Assembly: GCA_022826745.1 (NCBI GenBank) | Contig: JAJDUI010000028.1 | Span: 1 to 58,423 of the forward strand | Reading direction: 5' to 3' | Length of the DNA: 58,423 bases | From: Thermoanaerobaculia bacterium | Lineage (GTDB): Bacteria; Acidobacteriota; Thermoanaerobaculia; Multivoradales; Multivoraceae | Shown: positions 11,580 through 19,739 of the stretch, in pieces | Layout of the letters: each line of letters begins with the position of its first letter | How positions within the stretch are numbered: the first letter of the stretch is position 1 | Notes under the pieces: generated by a model | Databases searched by the model: none | Told to the model about the DNA's origin: nothing | What the model saw: only the letters and a program-made list of their open reading frames with translations | Translations under genes and position numbers: made by a program

Positions 11580-12503
11580 CTAGAGAGACCTGTCCAGTTC
11601 AAGCACGAGAGCGACGACGAGGTCGTGAAGGTGGTTCATCGCAGGTTCACTGACGTGCTCGATCGTGTCTCTGCTCGAGTGAATGATCCGGAAGACCTCG
11701 GGCACGAAGCTCTCACGGAGCCCGGACTCGGCGCCCGCGTTCAGTGCGAGCCACATCTGATGCGACGCCGCGGCATCGTTCATGGCGAGCGAGACGCTGG
11801 GGATTCCGGCGGCCTGAAAGCTGCGATCGTCGCTCGGGGGATAGCGGGGGAAACCCATGCACGTGATCTCGCTTGCGGCGCAGGCGACGCGCAGGCTGCG
11901 GTAGACCGAGTCGTTTTCCTCGTGGGACGTCGGTCCGTACATCAGCGTGGTGTCGCCGACGACCACGTCGACGTTGATCATGGCCGCGATGCGGTCCGGT
12001 TCCGCGGTCTCAACGTAGGCGCGGGACCCGAGGAGCCCGGACTCTTCGAGGTCGAAGAGGACGACCCGGATACGGTGTTCCAGTTCGTGACGTCGCAGGG
12101 TTTCGGCCACCCTGGTGAGGACGACCGAGGCCGCGCCGTTGTCCACGGCACCTCCGACGACCGTGCCGTCTGGGAGCCGGACCACGTCGTAGTGGGCGCC
12201 AACCACGATATCGCGGGGTCCGTCGCCAATCGTGGCGGTCAGGTTTCGCCCGACCTGGCTCGGCCTCCTCTCCGTCGCTTCAGTCCTGAACTCCTGGACC
12301 TGGGGGGCTAGTCCGCGCTCCTGGAAGAGGGCAAGCAACTCGTCCCCGCGCTCCACGTTCTCGCGGCCGACGATGCGCGTCAGTTCGGCAAGCGGGTCGG
12401 CCCAGGTCTCTTCCCTTGGCCCCTCTGCCCTCGGGGTTTCGGGACCGAGGTCGGGCCCGGGGCCGGAGGCCGTGGCGCAGGCAAGGGCCACGCAGGCCGC
12501 CAC
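11580..12503 (-). CDS. M28-family metallopeptidase, probable lipoprotein (start uncertain)
   Basis: Secreted zinc aminopeptidase-type hydrolase of family M28. Ligand motifs are visible: GAHYDVV (His and Asp), AVDNGAAS (bridging Asp), DLEESGLLGS (catalytic Glu and ligand Glu), NVDVVV (Asp) and the late His in RIIHSSRDT. A hydrophobic stretch AVAACVALACATA with a lipobox-like ALAC suggests export and lipidation. The start is a problem. The only GTG before the hydrophobic core is at 12503, which leaves a very short signal peptide. No ATG, GTG, TTG or CTG is found in frame between it and the end of the upstream phyH-like gene at 12596. A rare start (ATT/ATC) or an indel is possible. It is about 92 nt downstream of the PhyH gene on the same strand. 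Confidence 0.82.
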   Translation of the reverse strand: MAACVALACATASGPGPDLGPETPRAEGPREETWADPLAELTRIVGRENVERGDELLALFQERGLAPQVQEFRTEATERRPSQVGRNLTATIGDGPRDIVVGAHYDVVRLPDGTVVGGAVDNGAASVVLTRVAETLRRHELEHRIRVVLFDLEESGLLGSRAYVETAEPDRIAAMINVDVVVGDTTLMYGPTSHEENDSVYRSLRVACAASEITCMGFPRYPPSDDRSFQAAGIPSVSLAMNDAAASHQMWLALNAGAESGLRESFVPEVFRIIHSSRDTIEHVSEPAMNHLHDLVVALVLELDRSL

Positions 12504-12595
12504 CGCGATCCGGACCGGCGGATGGCGGAGGTCTCGTCCGGCGTCAGCGGAACGGCTTGCGGCGGTGGAAATCGGTGTGCTCCCTGAGCTGACGG

Positions 12596-13447
12596 CTATT
12601 CCGAAGCTCCGCCCGCGATCACGTCCACCTGATCGGTTGGCGCGTAGAAGTACGACCCCGGCCGGAAGTCGTAGCCGAGGTCGCCGAGCAGGCGGCGCTG
12701 GCGCGGCGTGCAGCGCTCCAGGACTTCCGGCGTGGGCTCCGGGTCGTAGGTGCGCAGGAACAACTGGCAGTAGTTGTAGAGGATCGTCTTGCGGGCGCGG
12801 GGCGACGCGTTCATTGAAGGACCGTGCCAGAGCGAATGCGGAAACAGGATGCAGTCGCCGGCCTTCCCCTTGAGCTGCACCGCGCCCGGCGTCTTCGGCC
12901 CCGGCGCCGGGTAGGGGCGGTCCGGGAACGGCCGCATGTGGCTGCCGGGGAAGACGGTGAAGTTGCCGCAATCCTCGTCCGTGATGTCGGAGAGCAGGTA
13001 CATCCCCTTCATCGCCAGCGGCAGGCTGGTCTCGGTGACCCGGATGCGGCGCAGCGCCTCGCCGCCGTCGGTGTGGGTGTAGCCGGGCCACTTCGGGTTC
13101 GACGGTCGGACGATCGCCTGGGTCATGCTGAGCACGACGTAGGGGCCCATGATGTCCGTGATCAGGTCGAAGACGGGGGACGCGTCCATCAGGTCGAGGA
13201 ATGCCTGGTCGTAGTGGAGCAGGACGCGGCGATCCATGAACCCCTCCGGGTCGCGGTCGACGGCGTGGTCGAGCCAGGCGTAGTGGCCGAGCGGGCCGTC
13301 GGGGTTTGGCTCCCAGCCGGGAAGCTGGCGGATGCGGTCGAGCTCGGCGTCGAAGAACGCGACCTGGTCCGGTGACAGGGCCTGTTCGACGCGGATGTAG
13401 CCGTCGATCGCCCACTGTTCGCGCTGGGCCTGGGTCAGTTTCTGCAT
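12596..13447 (-). CDS. Phytanoyl-CoA dioxygenase (PhyH) family protein
   Basis: Non-haem Fe(II)/2-oxoglutarate-dependent oxygenase of the PhyH family, 283 residues. The iron-binding HxD is visible in YTHTDGGEAL and the distal His in SLWHGPSMN, followed by the Arg region (RARKTI) that would hold 2-oxoglutarate. The N-terminus (REQWAIDGYIRVEQALSPDQV) is typical of the family. The ATG at 13447 was chosen because GGAGG lies 8 nt before it; the frame is open for 17 further codons upstream. Members hydroxylate diverse small molecules, so the substrate is not predictable. It lies between M48 and M28 peptidase genes on the same strand. Confidence 0.9.
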   Translation of the reverse strand: MQKLTQAQREQWAIDGYIRVEQALSPDQVAFFDAELDRIRQLPGWEPNPDGPLGHYAWLDHAVDRDPEGFMDRRVLLHYDQAFLDLMDASPVFDLITDIMGPYVVLSMTQAIVRPSNPKWPGYTHTDGGEALRRIRVTETSLPLAMKGMYLLSDITDEDCGNFTVFPGSHMRPFPDRPYPAPGPKTPGAVQLKGKAGDCILFPHSLWHGPSMNASPRARKTILYNYCQLFLRTYDPEPTPEVLERCTPRQRRLLGDLGYDFRPGSYFYAPTDQVDVIAGGASE

Positions 13448-13494
13448 GACGGTTGCCTCCTGCTGCCGAGAATACGCCGACTCCTCCGCGACGG

Positions 13495-14565
13495 TCACTG
13501 TCGGTCGCCGCTAGCGGCGCGCGTACCCGCTTCGGCCTCCGCGGCGTTCCGTGCACGTTCCTCAGCGCCCGGGTGGCTGGACGACCAGACCGGCATGCTG
13601 GCCGTTCCGCTGCTCCTTTCCAGGCGCTCCAGGATGTCGCCCAGGCGCTTGGGCGAAATGCCGGCCCGGTCGAGATAGTCGAAAGCGAAGCGATCGGCGG
13701 CACGCTCGAAGTCGCGCGAGTAACTCATGGCGAGCAGTTGGTCGGGTCCGAGGATGGACAGTGCCGCTACCGATACGTCACCGGTGAAGGCGGTCCAGAC
13801 GACGAGCATGGAGGACGTCTGGGCCAAGCGACGCATGACATGGCGGCCGGCCACGTGTCCGACTTCGTGTGCGAGGACCGCGACGATCTCCTCGTCGTGT
13901 TCCGCCAGTCGGACCAGTTCATCCGTGATGATGACCGTCCCTCCCGGCAGGGCGAAAGCGTTCGCGCCGAGTCTTCTTCCGGAGTAGAACAGCAGATCCG
14001 TATCCGCGACTCCCGCGTCTTCCGTCATCTCGGTGAACGCGGCCAGGAGTTCGTTGCGCCGGTTGCTCTCGAGTCGGGAAGGCTCGACGAAGTCGAGTTG
14101 GTTCATCAAGGTCAGCAGGTTCTTGCCGATGACGGCTTCCACCTGGGGCGGCGTGGCCGCGACGACGACGCCAGCCACCAGCGGAGCTCCCCATCGCGTG
14201 AACGAGTACAGGATCGCGGCAGTCACGGCAAGCGCCGCCGCCGCTCCGCGCCAGCTGCTGTCGAGTTGGTGCAGAAGACGTTCGAAGCGCCTCCCGGCCG
14301 GGGCCGGCCCCTTCTCGGCGCGCGCCCGCATCGCGTCCAGGGCGCGGTTGTCGCGAACTTCGCACACGGCGCCGTCGGGCAGCAGCACATGACGAGGCGT
14401 GTCGGCGATGCGGCTGGGAATCCGCACTTCCGACAGTGAATGGACGCGGCGCGATTCGATGCCGTCGACGGCCACCACCACGCTACCGTCGGTCGTGATG
14501 GCGATGGAGGCGTCGCGCCGTTCGGACGTCTTGCCGTCGTAGAAGCGGCAGCGGGCGGCGCTCAT
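13495..14565 (-). CDS. M48-family membrane metallopeptidase
   Basis: Zinc protease of the M48 (HtpX/Oma1/BepA-like) family, 356 residues. The N-terminal 90 residues form a small soluble domain (GKTSERRDASIAITTDGS) followed by a transmembrane segment near AALAVTAAILYSF and GAPLVAGVVVAA. The catalytic HEVGH (VLAHEVGHVAGRH) and the third ligand Glu in SRDFERAADRFA are present. The start ATG at 14565 overlaps the stop of the upstream DUF898 gene by 4 bp (ATGA), so the pair is translationally coupled. Paired DUF898 and M48 genes recur in other bacteria. The likely role is quality control or processing at the membrane; this is inference. Confidence 0.9.
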   Translation of the reverse strand: MSAARCRFYDGKTSERRDASIAITTDGSVVVAVDGIESRRVHSLSEVRIPSRIADTPRHVLLPDGAVCEVRDNRALDAMRARAEKGPAPAGRRFERLLHQLDSSWRGAAAALAVTAAILYSFTRWGAPLVAGVVVAATPPQVEAVIGKNLLTLMNQLDFVEPSRLESNRRNELLAAFTEMTEDAGVADTDLLFYSGRRLGANAFALPGGTVIITDELVRLAEHDEEIVAVLAHEVGHVAGRHVMRRLAQTSSMLVVWTAFTGDVSVAALSILGPDQLLAMSYSRDFERAADRFAFDYLDRAGISPKRLGDILERLERSSGTASMPVWSSSHPGAEERARNAAEAEAGTRAASGDRQ

Positions 14566-15728
14566 ATCCCGATCTCCAGCCCGAACTCGCCCGCGGCTTC
14601 GGCACCCGTTGCACCGAGGCGCTGAGGCTCGCCGGCTTCGACGGTGATGTCGCGCACGGGCTGCATGACGAGGAACTGGTCCACGACGTAGCGCAACACG
14701 CGGATCCGGGCGAAGGGCGCGAACAGGCCGAACGTGCCCACGATCGCGACCGTGTTGCTCAGGTACAGCCAGAACATGGTTCCGAAGGAGAGCTGAAGGA
14801 TGAAGTCGCTGTCCCCGAGCTGCGTGTTGCTCCAGCGGTAGCTCAGCAGGCTCGTGCGGATGTAGACCACGGAGAACAGCGTGAACACCAGGAGGAACGC
14901 CGGAAGCAGGTAAACCGCTGCCGGCGAAGGCTCGGCAGGCTCGGTGGGCTCGGTGCTCAAGGTGCTGACGACGCCTATGCAGGTCAGGAAGAACAGGAAC
15001 ACGCCCACGACCCAGACCGTGACGTAGACGCCGTAGTAGGGCCCCGCTTCGCCGTTGAACCGGAACGGCCTGTTGCCGAAGCGAGACTCGTCGATCAGAT
15101 AGCGATCTCGGCCGAAGATCCTGAACGGCCAGGCTAGTCCGAACGTAACGAACGAGGCCACCCATGCCAACGGGTACCAGACGGCCGCGTCCCAGTACTT
15201 GCCCTGGAAGTCGAATGCGATGCCGCGGTAACGGGAGTTGCGTAGCTGGAAGGTCCGGGCCTTGACCACGACCCAGGGCACCAGCGGCATCAGGACGGCC
15301 AGCGCGGCGTAGTAGTACCAGAGGGAGAACAGGTTGGCGAACCACAGGGCCACGGCCACGATGGCGACCAGGATCCGGCCGCGCAGGATGGCGACCGGGT
15401 TCGCCGTGTAGTCGAAGGCGGTGTCGCCCAGCCAGATGTGGCCGTAGAGATAGCGCCGCGCCCGCACCTTCGCCCAGGCCGAATAGATGCCCAGGGTCAG
15501 GAGCGTCAGCGCGACGTTCACGATCCAGATGCGGAAGTACTCCCATCCGTCGGCAGTGAAGCGCAGCCGCTGAGCCTGGGACTCGATGGCGTCGAGGGCC
15601 GGCGGCACGCTGCTGCTGGGGCCGGTCTCGAGAAACTCGCCAAGCGACTTCGCCTCGGCTGCGCCGCTGCGCTTCGCCGCGGATCTCGCGCCCCCGTCGA
15701 GCCCGTTGCCCTGTTTTTCCTCGTTCAT
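14562..15728 (-). CDS. DUF898 (YjgN-like) multi-pass membrane protein
   Basis: A 388-residue inner-membrane protein of the YjgN/DUF898 family. A soluble N-terminus of about 60 residues is followed by about six hydrophobic segments, with the repeated family signature LTLLTLGIYSAWAKVRARRYLYGHI and a second half with FVTFGLAWPF and FGLFAPFARIRVLRYV. YjgN has no established biochemical function. ATG at 15728 was chosen; an in-frame TTG 52 codons upstream would add an unconvincing basic extension. A TACGAT hexamer ends 18 nt before the ATG. It overlaps the M48 peptidase gene downstream. Confidence 0.88.
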   Translation of the reverse strand: MNEEKQGNGLDGGARSAAKRSGAAEAKSLGEFLETGPSSSVPPALDAIESQAQRLRFTADGWEYFRIWIVNVALTLLTLGIYSAWAKVRARRYLYGHIWLGDTAFDYTANPVAILRGRILVAIVAVALWFANLFSLWYYYAALAVLMPLVPWVVVKARTFQLRNSRYRGIAFDFQGKYWDAAVWYPLAWVASFVTFGLAWPFRIFGRDRYLIDESRFGNRPFRFNGEAGPYYGVYVTVWVVGVFLFFLTCIGVVSTLSTEPTEPAEPSPAAVYLLPAFLLVFTLFSVVYIRTSLLSYRWSNTQLGDSDFILQLSFGTMFWLYLSNTVAIVGTFGLFAPFARIRVLRYVVDQFLVMQPVRDITVEAGEPQRLGATGAEAAGEFGLEIGI

Positions 15729-16047
15729 CGATCGGTTCGTCGACGAATCGTAGAGGAGAACGCCGATCGTGGCAGGGTGCGATCCAGACCGGCGGGTGAG
15801 AGGCTGCCGGGGCATGCCCTGTGGCCGCTTGTGACCGGCGCGCTCGAGGAACGCCACGATCGACCGTAACCTCTTTGTTTTCAAGGGTTGCGGAAAGTAC
15901 TGGAGGCGATACCATGCGTCATGGCGTCGCCGCCTGCTGCGTTCCGCGCCCCCTCCGTTCGGCTATCATGCCGCAACGGATTACGGGTAGCGAGCCGGCT
16001 TGGCGGTCACCGGCAGGCTTCGCGGCGAACGGCCAGCGGAGGATGAG
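15729..16047. other. Divergent intergenic region, no gene recognised
   Basis: This 319 bp stretch lies between the divergent DUF898 and LolA-like genes and should contain both promoters. A TATCAT hexamer at 15964-15969 could be the -10 for the plus-strand operon, giving a leader of about 75 nt before the ATG at 16048. No RNA gene, riboswitch-like fold or strong terminator was recognised. Confidence 0.4.
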
Positions 16048-17535
16048 ATGAAGGCACCTGCACCGATCGGCTCAGCGGCTTGCGCACGGACGGGACGCGG
16101 CGCACGGGCGAGGCGGCAATCCGGCCGTGTTCGCGCGTGCCTGGTCATCCTGGCTCTGGCTGCCGGGTTCGCCTGGGCTCAGGAGGCGGAGGAGCCCAGC
16201 GAACTCGACCGGGTGCTGGCGATGCACTACGAAGCGCGGGGTGGCCTCGAGAAGCTGCGCTCGATTCAGGGAGCGCGAGCCACCGGGACGATGTCGGTAC
16301 AGGGCATGGAGGCCCCGTTCACGATTAGCCTGCGTCGACCGAACCAGGTTCGGGTGGAAGGCGACTTCGGCGGCATGGCCCTGATCCAGGCGTACGACGG
16401 CGAGCAGGCGTGGGGTCAGGCTCCCGGCCAGCCCAGGCCGGTTGTCTTTGAAGGAGAGGTGGCGGCTGAGCATGCCGCGGACGCCACGCTGAGCAGCCCC
16501 TGGTTCGAGTACACGGAGCTGGGCTACGAGGTGGAGCTCGCCGGCCGTGAGGAGATCGAAAGCGGCGAAGCCTGGAAGCTCGTGGTCACCGCGCCCGGCG
16601 GCGTGGTGCACCAGGTCTTCATCGGCACGGAGGACGGGCTGGAGAAGAAGAGGATCTCCAGGGCAGACTTCGGCTTCGGGCTGGAGGATTCCGAAACCCG
16701 GTTCGAGGACTACCGGGACGTCGACGGCCTGATGCTGGCGCACCGGCAGATCCGCGTCTCTTCGCTGGGTGAGATGCCGTTGACCCTGAGTTCGTACGAG
16801 ATCAACCCCGAGATCGATCCGGACATCTTCTTCATGCCGGGGCAGATGGCGGATGCCGCGCTGGATCTCGCCGGCGTGCTGGAGCGCCATCGGACCGCGC
16901 GCGGCAGCTCGGCCGCCGAGGTCGAGACGGTGAGCGCCGCCGGCACCGTCGTCCTGCTCGGCTTCGAGGTGCCGATGACGGTGGCCTTCGCGCGGCCCAG
17001 TTCGTTCCGTATCGACATCGACATGCAGGGTCTGCCGATGGTTCTTGCCTACGACGGCGAGACCGCCTGGAACGTGTCGCCGATGCAGGGCGTCATCGAG
17101 CCGTCGCCGCTGCCGGAGGAGATGGTCGGAGCGGTGGGGATCCTCTCCGACTTCCTGTGGGGCGGGCTCGCGAGCACGGGGGAGGCCTCGCTGGCGGGTA
17201 TCGAGAAGGTCGAGCGCGACGAGACCTACCGGCTGGACATCCTGACCGCGGACGGCGAAGTGCGCGCCCTCTACCTGGGCGGCGAGGACTTCCTGGAGCG
17301 CCGGGTTGTCTTCGACGGGGCGTTCCTCCAGTCGGCGGGAGAGATCGATGTGACGATCGCCGACTACATGGACGCGGGTGGCCTCAAGTTGCCGGGAAGG
17401 ATCCGGATCGCCGTAGAGGGCGCGGTCGCCGTTGAACTGAGGATCCAGGAGGCTGAAGCCGGGGCCGAGATCGATCCCGCATCGTTTACCATGCCCGCTC
17501 CCGCCGACCCGGAGACCCCGGGTCCGGCTCACTAG
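16048..17535 (+). CDS. Periplasmic protein with two tandem LolA-like (lipoprotein-carrier fold) domains
   Basis: A 495-residue exported protein. A basic N-terminus precedes a hydrophobic segment and a cleavage site near GFAWAQ. The mature part is an internal duplication: residues about 50-255 and about 270-475 each start with a VL..H...RG segment, continue with a GT(M/V)-strand and a (A/S)FRIDIDMQG-type strand, contain AYDGE(Q/T)AW, and end with a DxDG/DAGGLKLP...I strand and an I-D-P-x-(I/S)F-x-MP close. This is the pattern of LolA/outer-membrane lipoprotein-sorting-like folds, which bind lipids or lipoproteins; the function is inferred. ATG at 16048 has a good GGAGG 7 nt upstream. It ends 10 nt before a TonB receptor gene, probably in the same operon. 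Confidence 0.75.
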   Translation: MKAPAPIGSAACARTGRGARARRQSGRVRACLVILALAAGFAWAQEAEEPSELDRVLAMHYEARGGLEKLRSIQGARATGTMSVQGMEAPFTISLRRPNQVRVEGDFGGMALIQAYDGEQAWGQAPGQPRPVVFEGEVAAEHAADATLSSPWFEYTELGYEVELAGREEIESGEAWKLVVTAPGGVVHQVFIGTEDGLEKKRISRADFGFGLEDSETRFEDYRDVDGLMLAHRQIRVSSLGEMPLTLSSYEINPEIDPDIFFMPGQMADAALDLAGVLERHRTARGSSAAEVETVSAAGTVVLLGFEVPMTVAFARPSSFRIDIDMQGLPMVLAYDGETAWNVSPMQGVIEPSPLPEEMVGAVGILSDFLWGGLASTGEASLAGIEKVERDETYRLDILTADGEVRALYLGGEDFLERRVVFDGAFLQSAGEIDVTIADYMDAGGLKLPGRIRIAVEGAVAVELRIQEAEAGAEIDPASFTMPAPADPETPGPAH

Positions 17536-17545
17536 GAGCTTGCGC

Positions 17546-19726
17546 ATGCCGATCCTGTCTGCCGCCTCGACGACGCCAAGGTCCGCCGGTCGTCTTCGCG
17601 ATCATGTCCTCCTCCTCGCCGCTTCGTTCGCCGTGGCGCTCCTCGTCCCGGCGTCGTTCGCGACCGCGGACGCTTCGAACGATGAGGGTGCCGAGCCGGT
17701 CGAGGACCCCGCCCTTGCCGAGACGATCGTCGTCACCGCCTCCCGGGCCGAGCAGGAGCTCGGCCAGGTGACGTCCAGCGTGTCCGTGCTGTCCGGCGAC
17801 GAGCTCCGGGCCAGCGCTTCGCTTGGCCTGGACGACACGTTGCGCCGTGTGCCCGGCTTCAGCCTCTTCCGCCGCAACAGCTCGATGGTCGCCCATCCGA
17901 CCAGCCAGGGCGTTTCGCTGCGCGGTATCGGGCCGAGCGGCGTCAGCCGCACGCTCGTGCTGCTCGACGGCCTTCCGCTCAACGACCCCTTCGGCGGATG
18001 GATCTACTGGGGACGGGTCGGCCGCGAGAGTCTGGACCGGATCGAGGTCGTGCGCGGCGGTGGTTCCAGTCTCTGGGGCAACTCCGCCCTGGGCGGGGTG
18101 ATCCACCTGGTCACGGCGACCCCTTCGGAATCGGGCCCCGGGTTGAGCCTCTCGGCGCTCGCCGGCGACCACGGCGTGCTTTCCGGCGACGCCTGGTTCG
18201 GGCAGGGCTTCGAGAGCGCGTCGTTGACCCTGTCGGCGAGGAGCTTCGAGATGGACGGCTACCCGGTCGTGCGCGACGATCAGCGGGGCCCGATCGACGT
18301 CGACGCGTTCTCCGAGCAGACGAGCGTCGGCGGCCGGCTGGCGTTCTCCGCGGGCGAATCCGTGCAGGTCAGCATCGGCGGCGACAACCTCTCCGAAGAC
18401 CGCGGCAACGGCACGCCGCTCACCGGCAACGACACGGACCTCACCTCGTTTCGGTTGAGCGCAGACATCGTCAACGGACGGGGCGATACGTGGACGGTCC
18501 GCGGCTTCACTCACGAGCAGGAGTTCGCCAGCCGGTTCAGCGCCCAGCAGGTCGACCGGTCGTCCGAGCGGCCGGCCCTCGACCAGTTCCTGGTCGACTC
18601 CGAGGCCACGGGCCTCGGTGCGCAGTGGGAGGGCGAAGTCGGCAACGGCCTGTGGGTCGCCGGCGCCGAGTGGCGCACGGTCGACGGTGCGACGAACGAG
18701 GACTTCTTCTACACGACGCAGTTCAACCGGCGCCGCACGGCCGGCGGCGACCAGTCCATCACGGGCGCCTACGTGCAGCGCCGCGCGGACTTCGGCGATC
18801 GCCTGACGCTGGAGCTCGGCGCCCGCATCGACCGCTGGAGCACAGGATCGGGCAGCCGGCTGGAGATCAACAAGGCGGACGGCTCGATCCGCCGCGACGA
18901 CATGTTCGAGGATCGGGACGAGACGGCGGCGTCGCCGCGGATCGGCTTCCTCTACGCCCTCGACCTTGGCTGGAGCCTGCGCGGCTCGGTGTACGGCTCG
19001 TTCCGCGCGCCGACCGTCAACGAACTCTACCGTCCGTTCCGGGTCCGCAACGACATCACGGAAGCGAACGAGACGCTCGAGCCGGAGCGGCTCTCCGGCA
19101 TCGAGTTCGGCGCCGTGCGCTATCAGGGCGGCTCCCGGCTGTCGCTCAACGCGTTCATGAACCGGGTCGAGAACCCGATCGCCAACGTGACTCTGGCTTC
19201 GATCCCGAGCAGCCGTTTCTTCCAGCCGTGTGGCTTCGTACCCGGCGGTGGCTCCTGCCGGCAGCGGCTGAATCTGGACCGCACCCGCATCCACGGCCTG
19301 GAGGCCGAGCTTCGCCAGCGGCTCGGCGACGACTGGCGGCTCGATCTCTCCTACCTCTACAGCAACGCCGAGGTCGACAGCGCTGCCGATTTCCCGGAAC
19401 TCGAGGGGAAGCGCCTGGCGCAGACGCCGGAGCAGTCGGCCAGCCTGGGTCTCGAGTACTCGAACCCCGACGTGCTCCAGGCGCGCCTCGGCCTCCGCTT
19501 CGTCGGCGAGCAGTACGAGGACGACCTGAACACGCGACCGCTCTCCAGTTTCGCCGTCGTCGACCTGAGCGCCGCGCGCGCCATCAGCAGCCGATGGCAC
19601 GTCTTCGCCGGTCTCGAGAACCTCCTCGATGAGGAGGTGCAGGTCGGCATCTCCGGCACCGGGCTGGTCACGATCGGCGCCCCCCGCATGGTGCATGTCG
19701 GAGTGCGCCACGTTCTGAACCCCTGA
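17546..19726 (+). CDS. TonB-dependent outer-membrane receptor
   Basis: A 726-residue outer-membrane transporter. It has a signal peptide (about residues 14-40, ending near FATA), a TonB-box-like ETIVVTASR, a plug domain (TLRRVPGFSLFRR, SLRGIGPSGVSRTLVLLDGLPLNDPFGGW, then IEVVRGGGSSLWGNSALGGVIHLVT) and a 22-strand-type barrel with NELYRPFRVRN and LEPERLSGIEFG. The plug is of the cobalamin/catecholate siderophore receptor type, but the ligand cannot be named. GGAG lies just before the ATG at 17546. It follows the LolA-like gene by 10 nt and precedes top6B by 13 nt. The final residue is Pro rather than the usual aromatic. Confidence 0.92.
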   Translation: MPILSAASTTPRSAGRLRDHVLLLAASFAVALLVPASFATADASNDEGAEPVEDPALAETIVVTASRAEQELGQVTSSVSVLSGDELRASASLGLDDTLRRVPGFSLFRRNSSMVAHPTSQGVSLRGIGPSGVSRTLVLLDGLPLNDPFGGWIYWGRVGRESLDRIEVVRGGGSSLWGNSALGGVIHLVTATPSESGPGLSLSALAGDHGVLSGDAWFGQGFESASLTLSARSFEMDGYPVVRDDQRGPIDVDAFSEQTSVGGRLAFSAGESVQVSIGGDNLSEDRGNGTPLTGNDTDLTSFRLSADIVNGRGDTWTVRGFTHEQEFASRFSAQQVDRSSERPALDQFLVDSEATGLGAQWEGEVGNGLWVAGAEWRTVDGATNEDFFYTTQFNRRRTAGGDQSITGAYVQRRADFGDRLTLELGARIDRWSTGSGSRLEINKADGSIRRDDMFEDRDETAASPRIGFLYALDLGWSLRGSVYGSFRAPTVNELYRPFRVRNDITEANETLEPERLSGIEFGAVRYQGGSRLSLNAFMNRVENPIANVTLASIPSSRFFQPCGFVPGGGSCRQRLNLDRTRIHGLEAELRQRLGDDWRLDLSYLYSNAEVDSAADFPELEGKRLAQTPEQSASLGLEYSNPDVLQARLGLRFVGEQYEDDLNTRPLSSFAVVDLSAARAISSRWHVFAGLENLLDEEVQVGISGTGLVTIGAPRMVHVGVRHVLNP

Positions 19727-19739
19727 ACGAAGAGGAACC

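Noticed and set aside
15729..16047. Possible small RNA or riboswitch in the divergent gap before the LolA-like gene
   Set aside because: No recognisable conserved core or terminator could be found by eye; a covariance-model search would be needed to support it.
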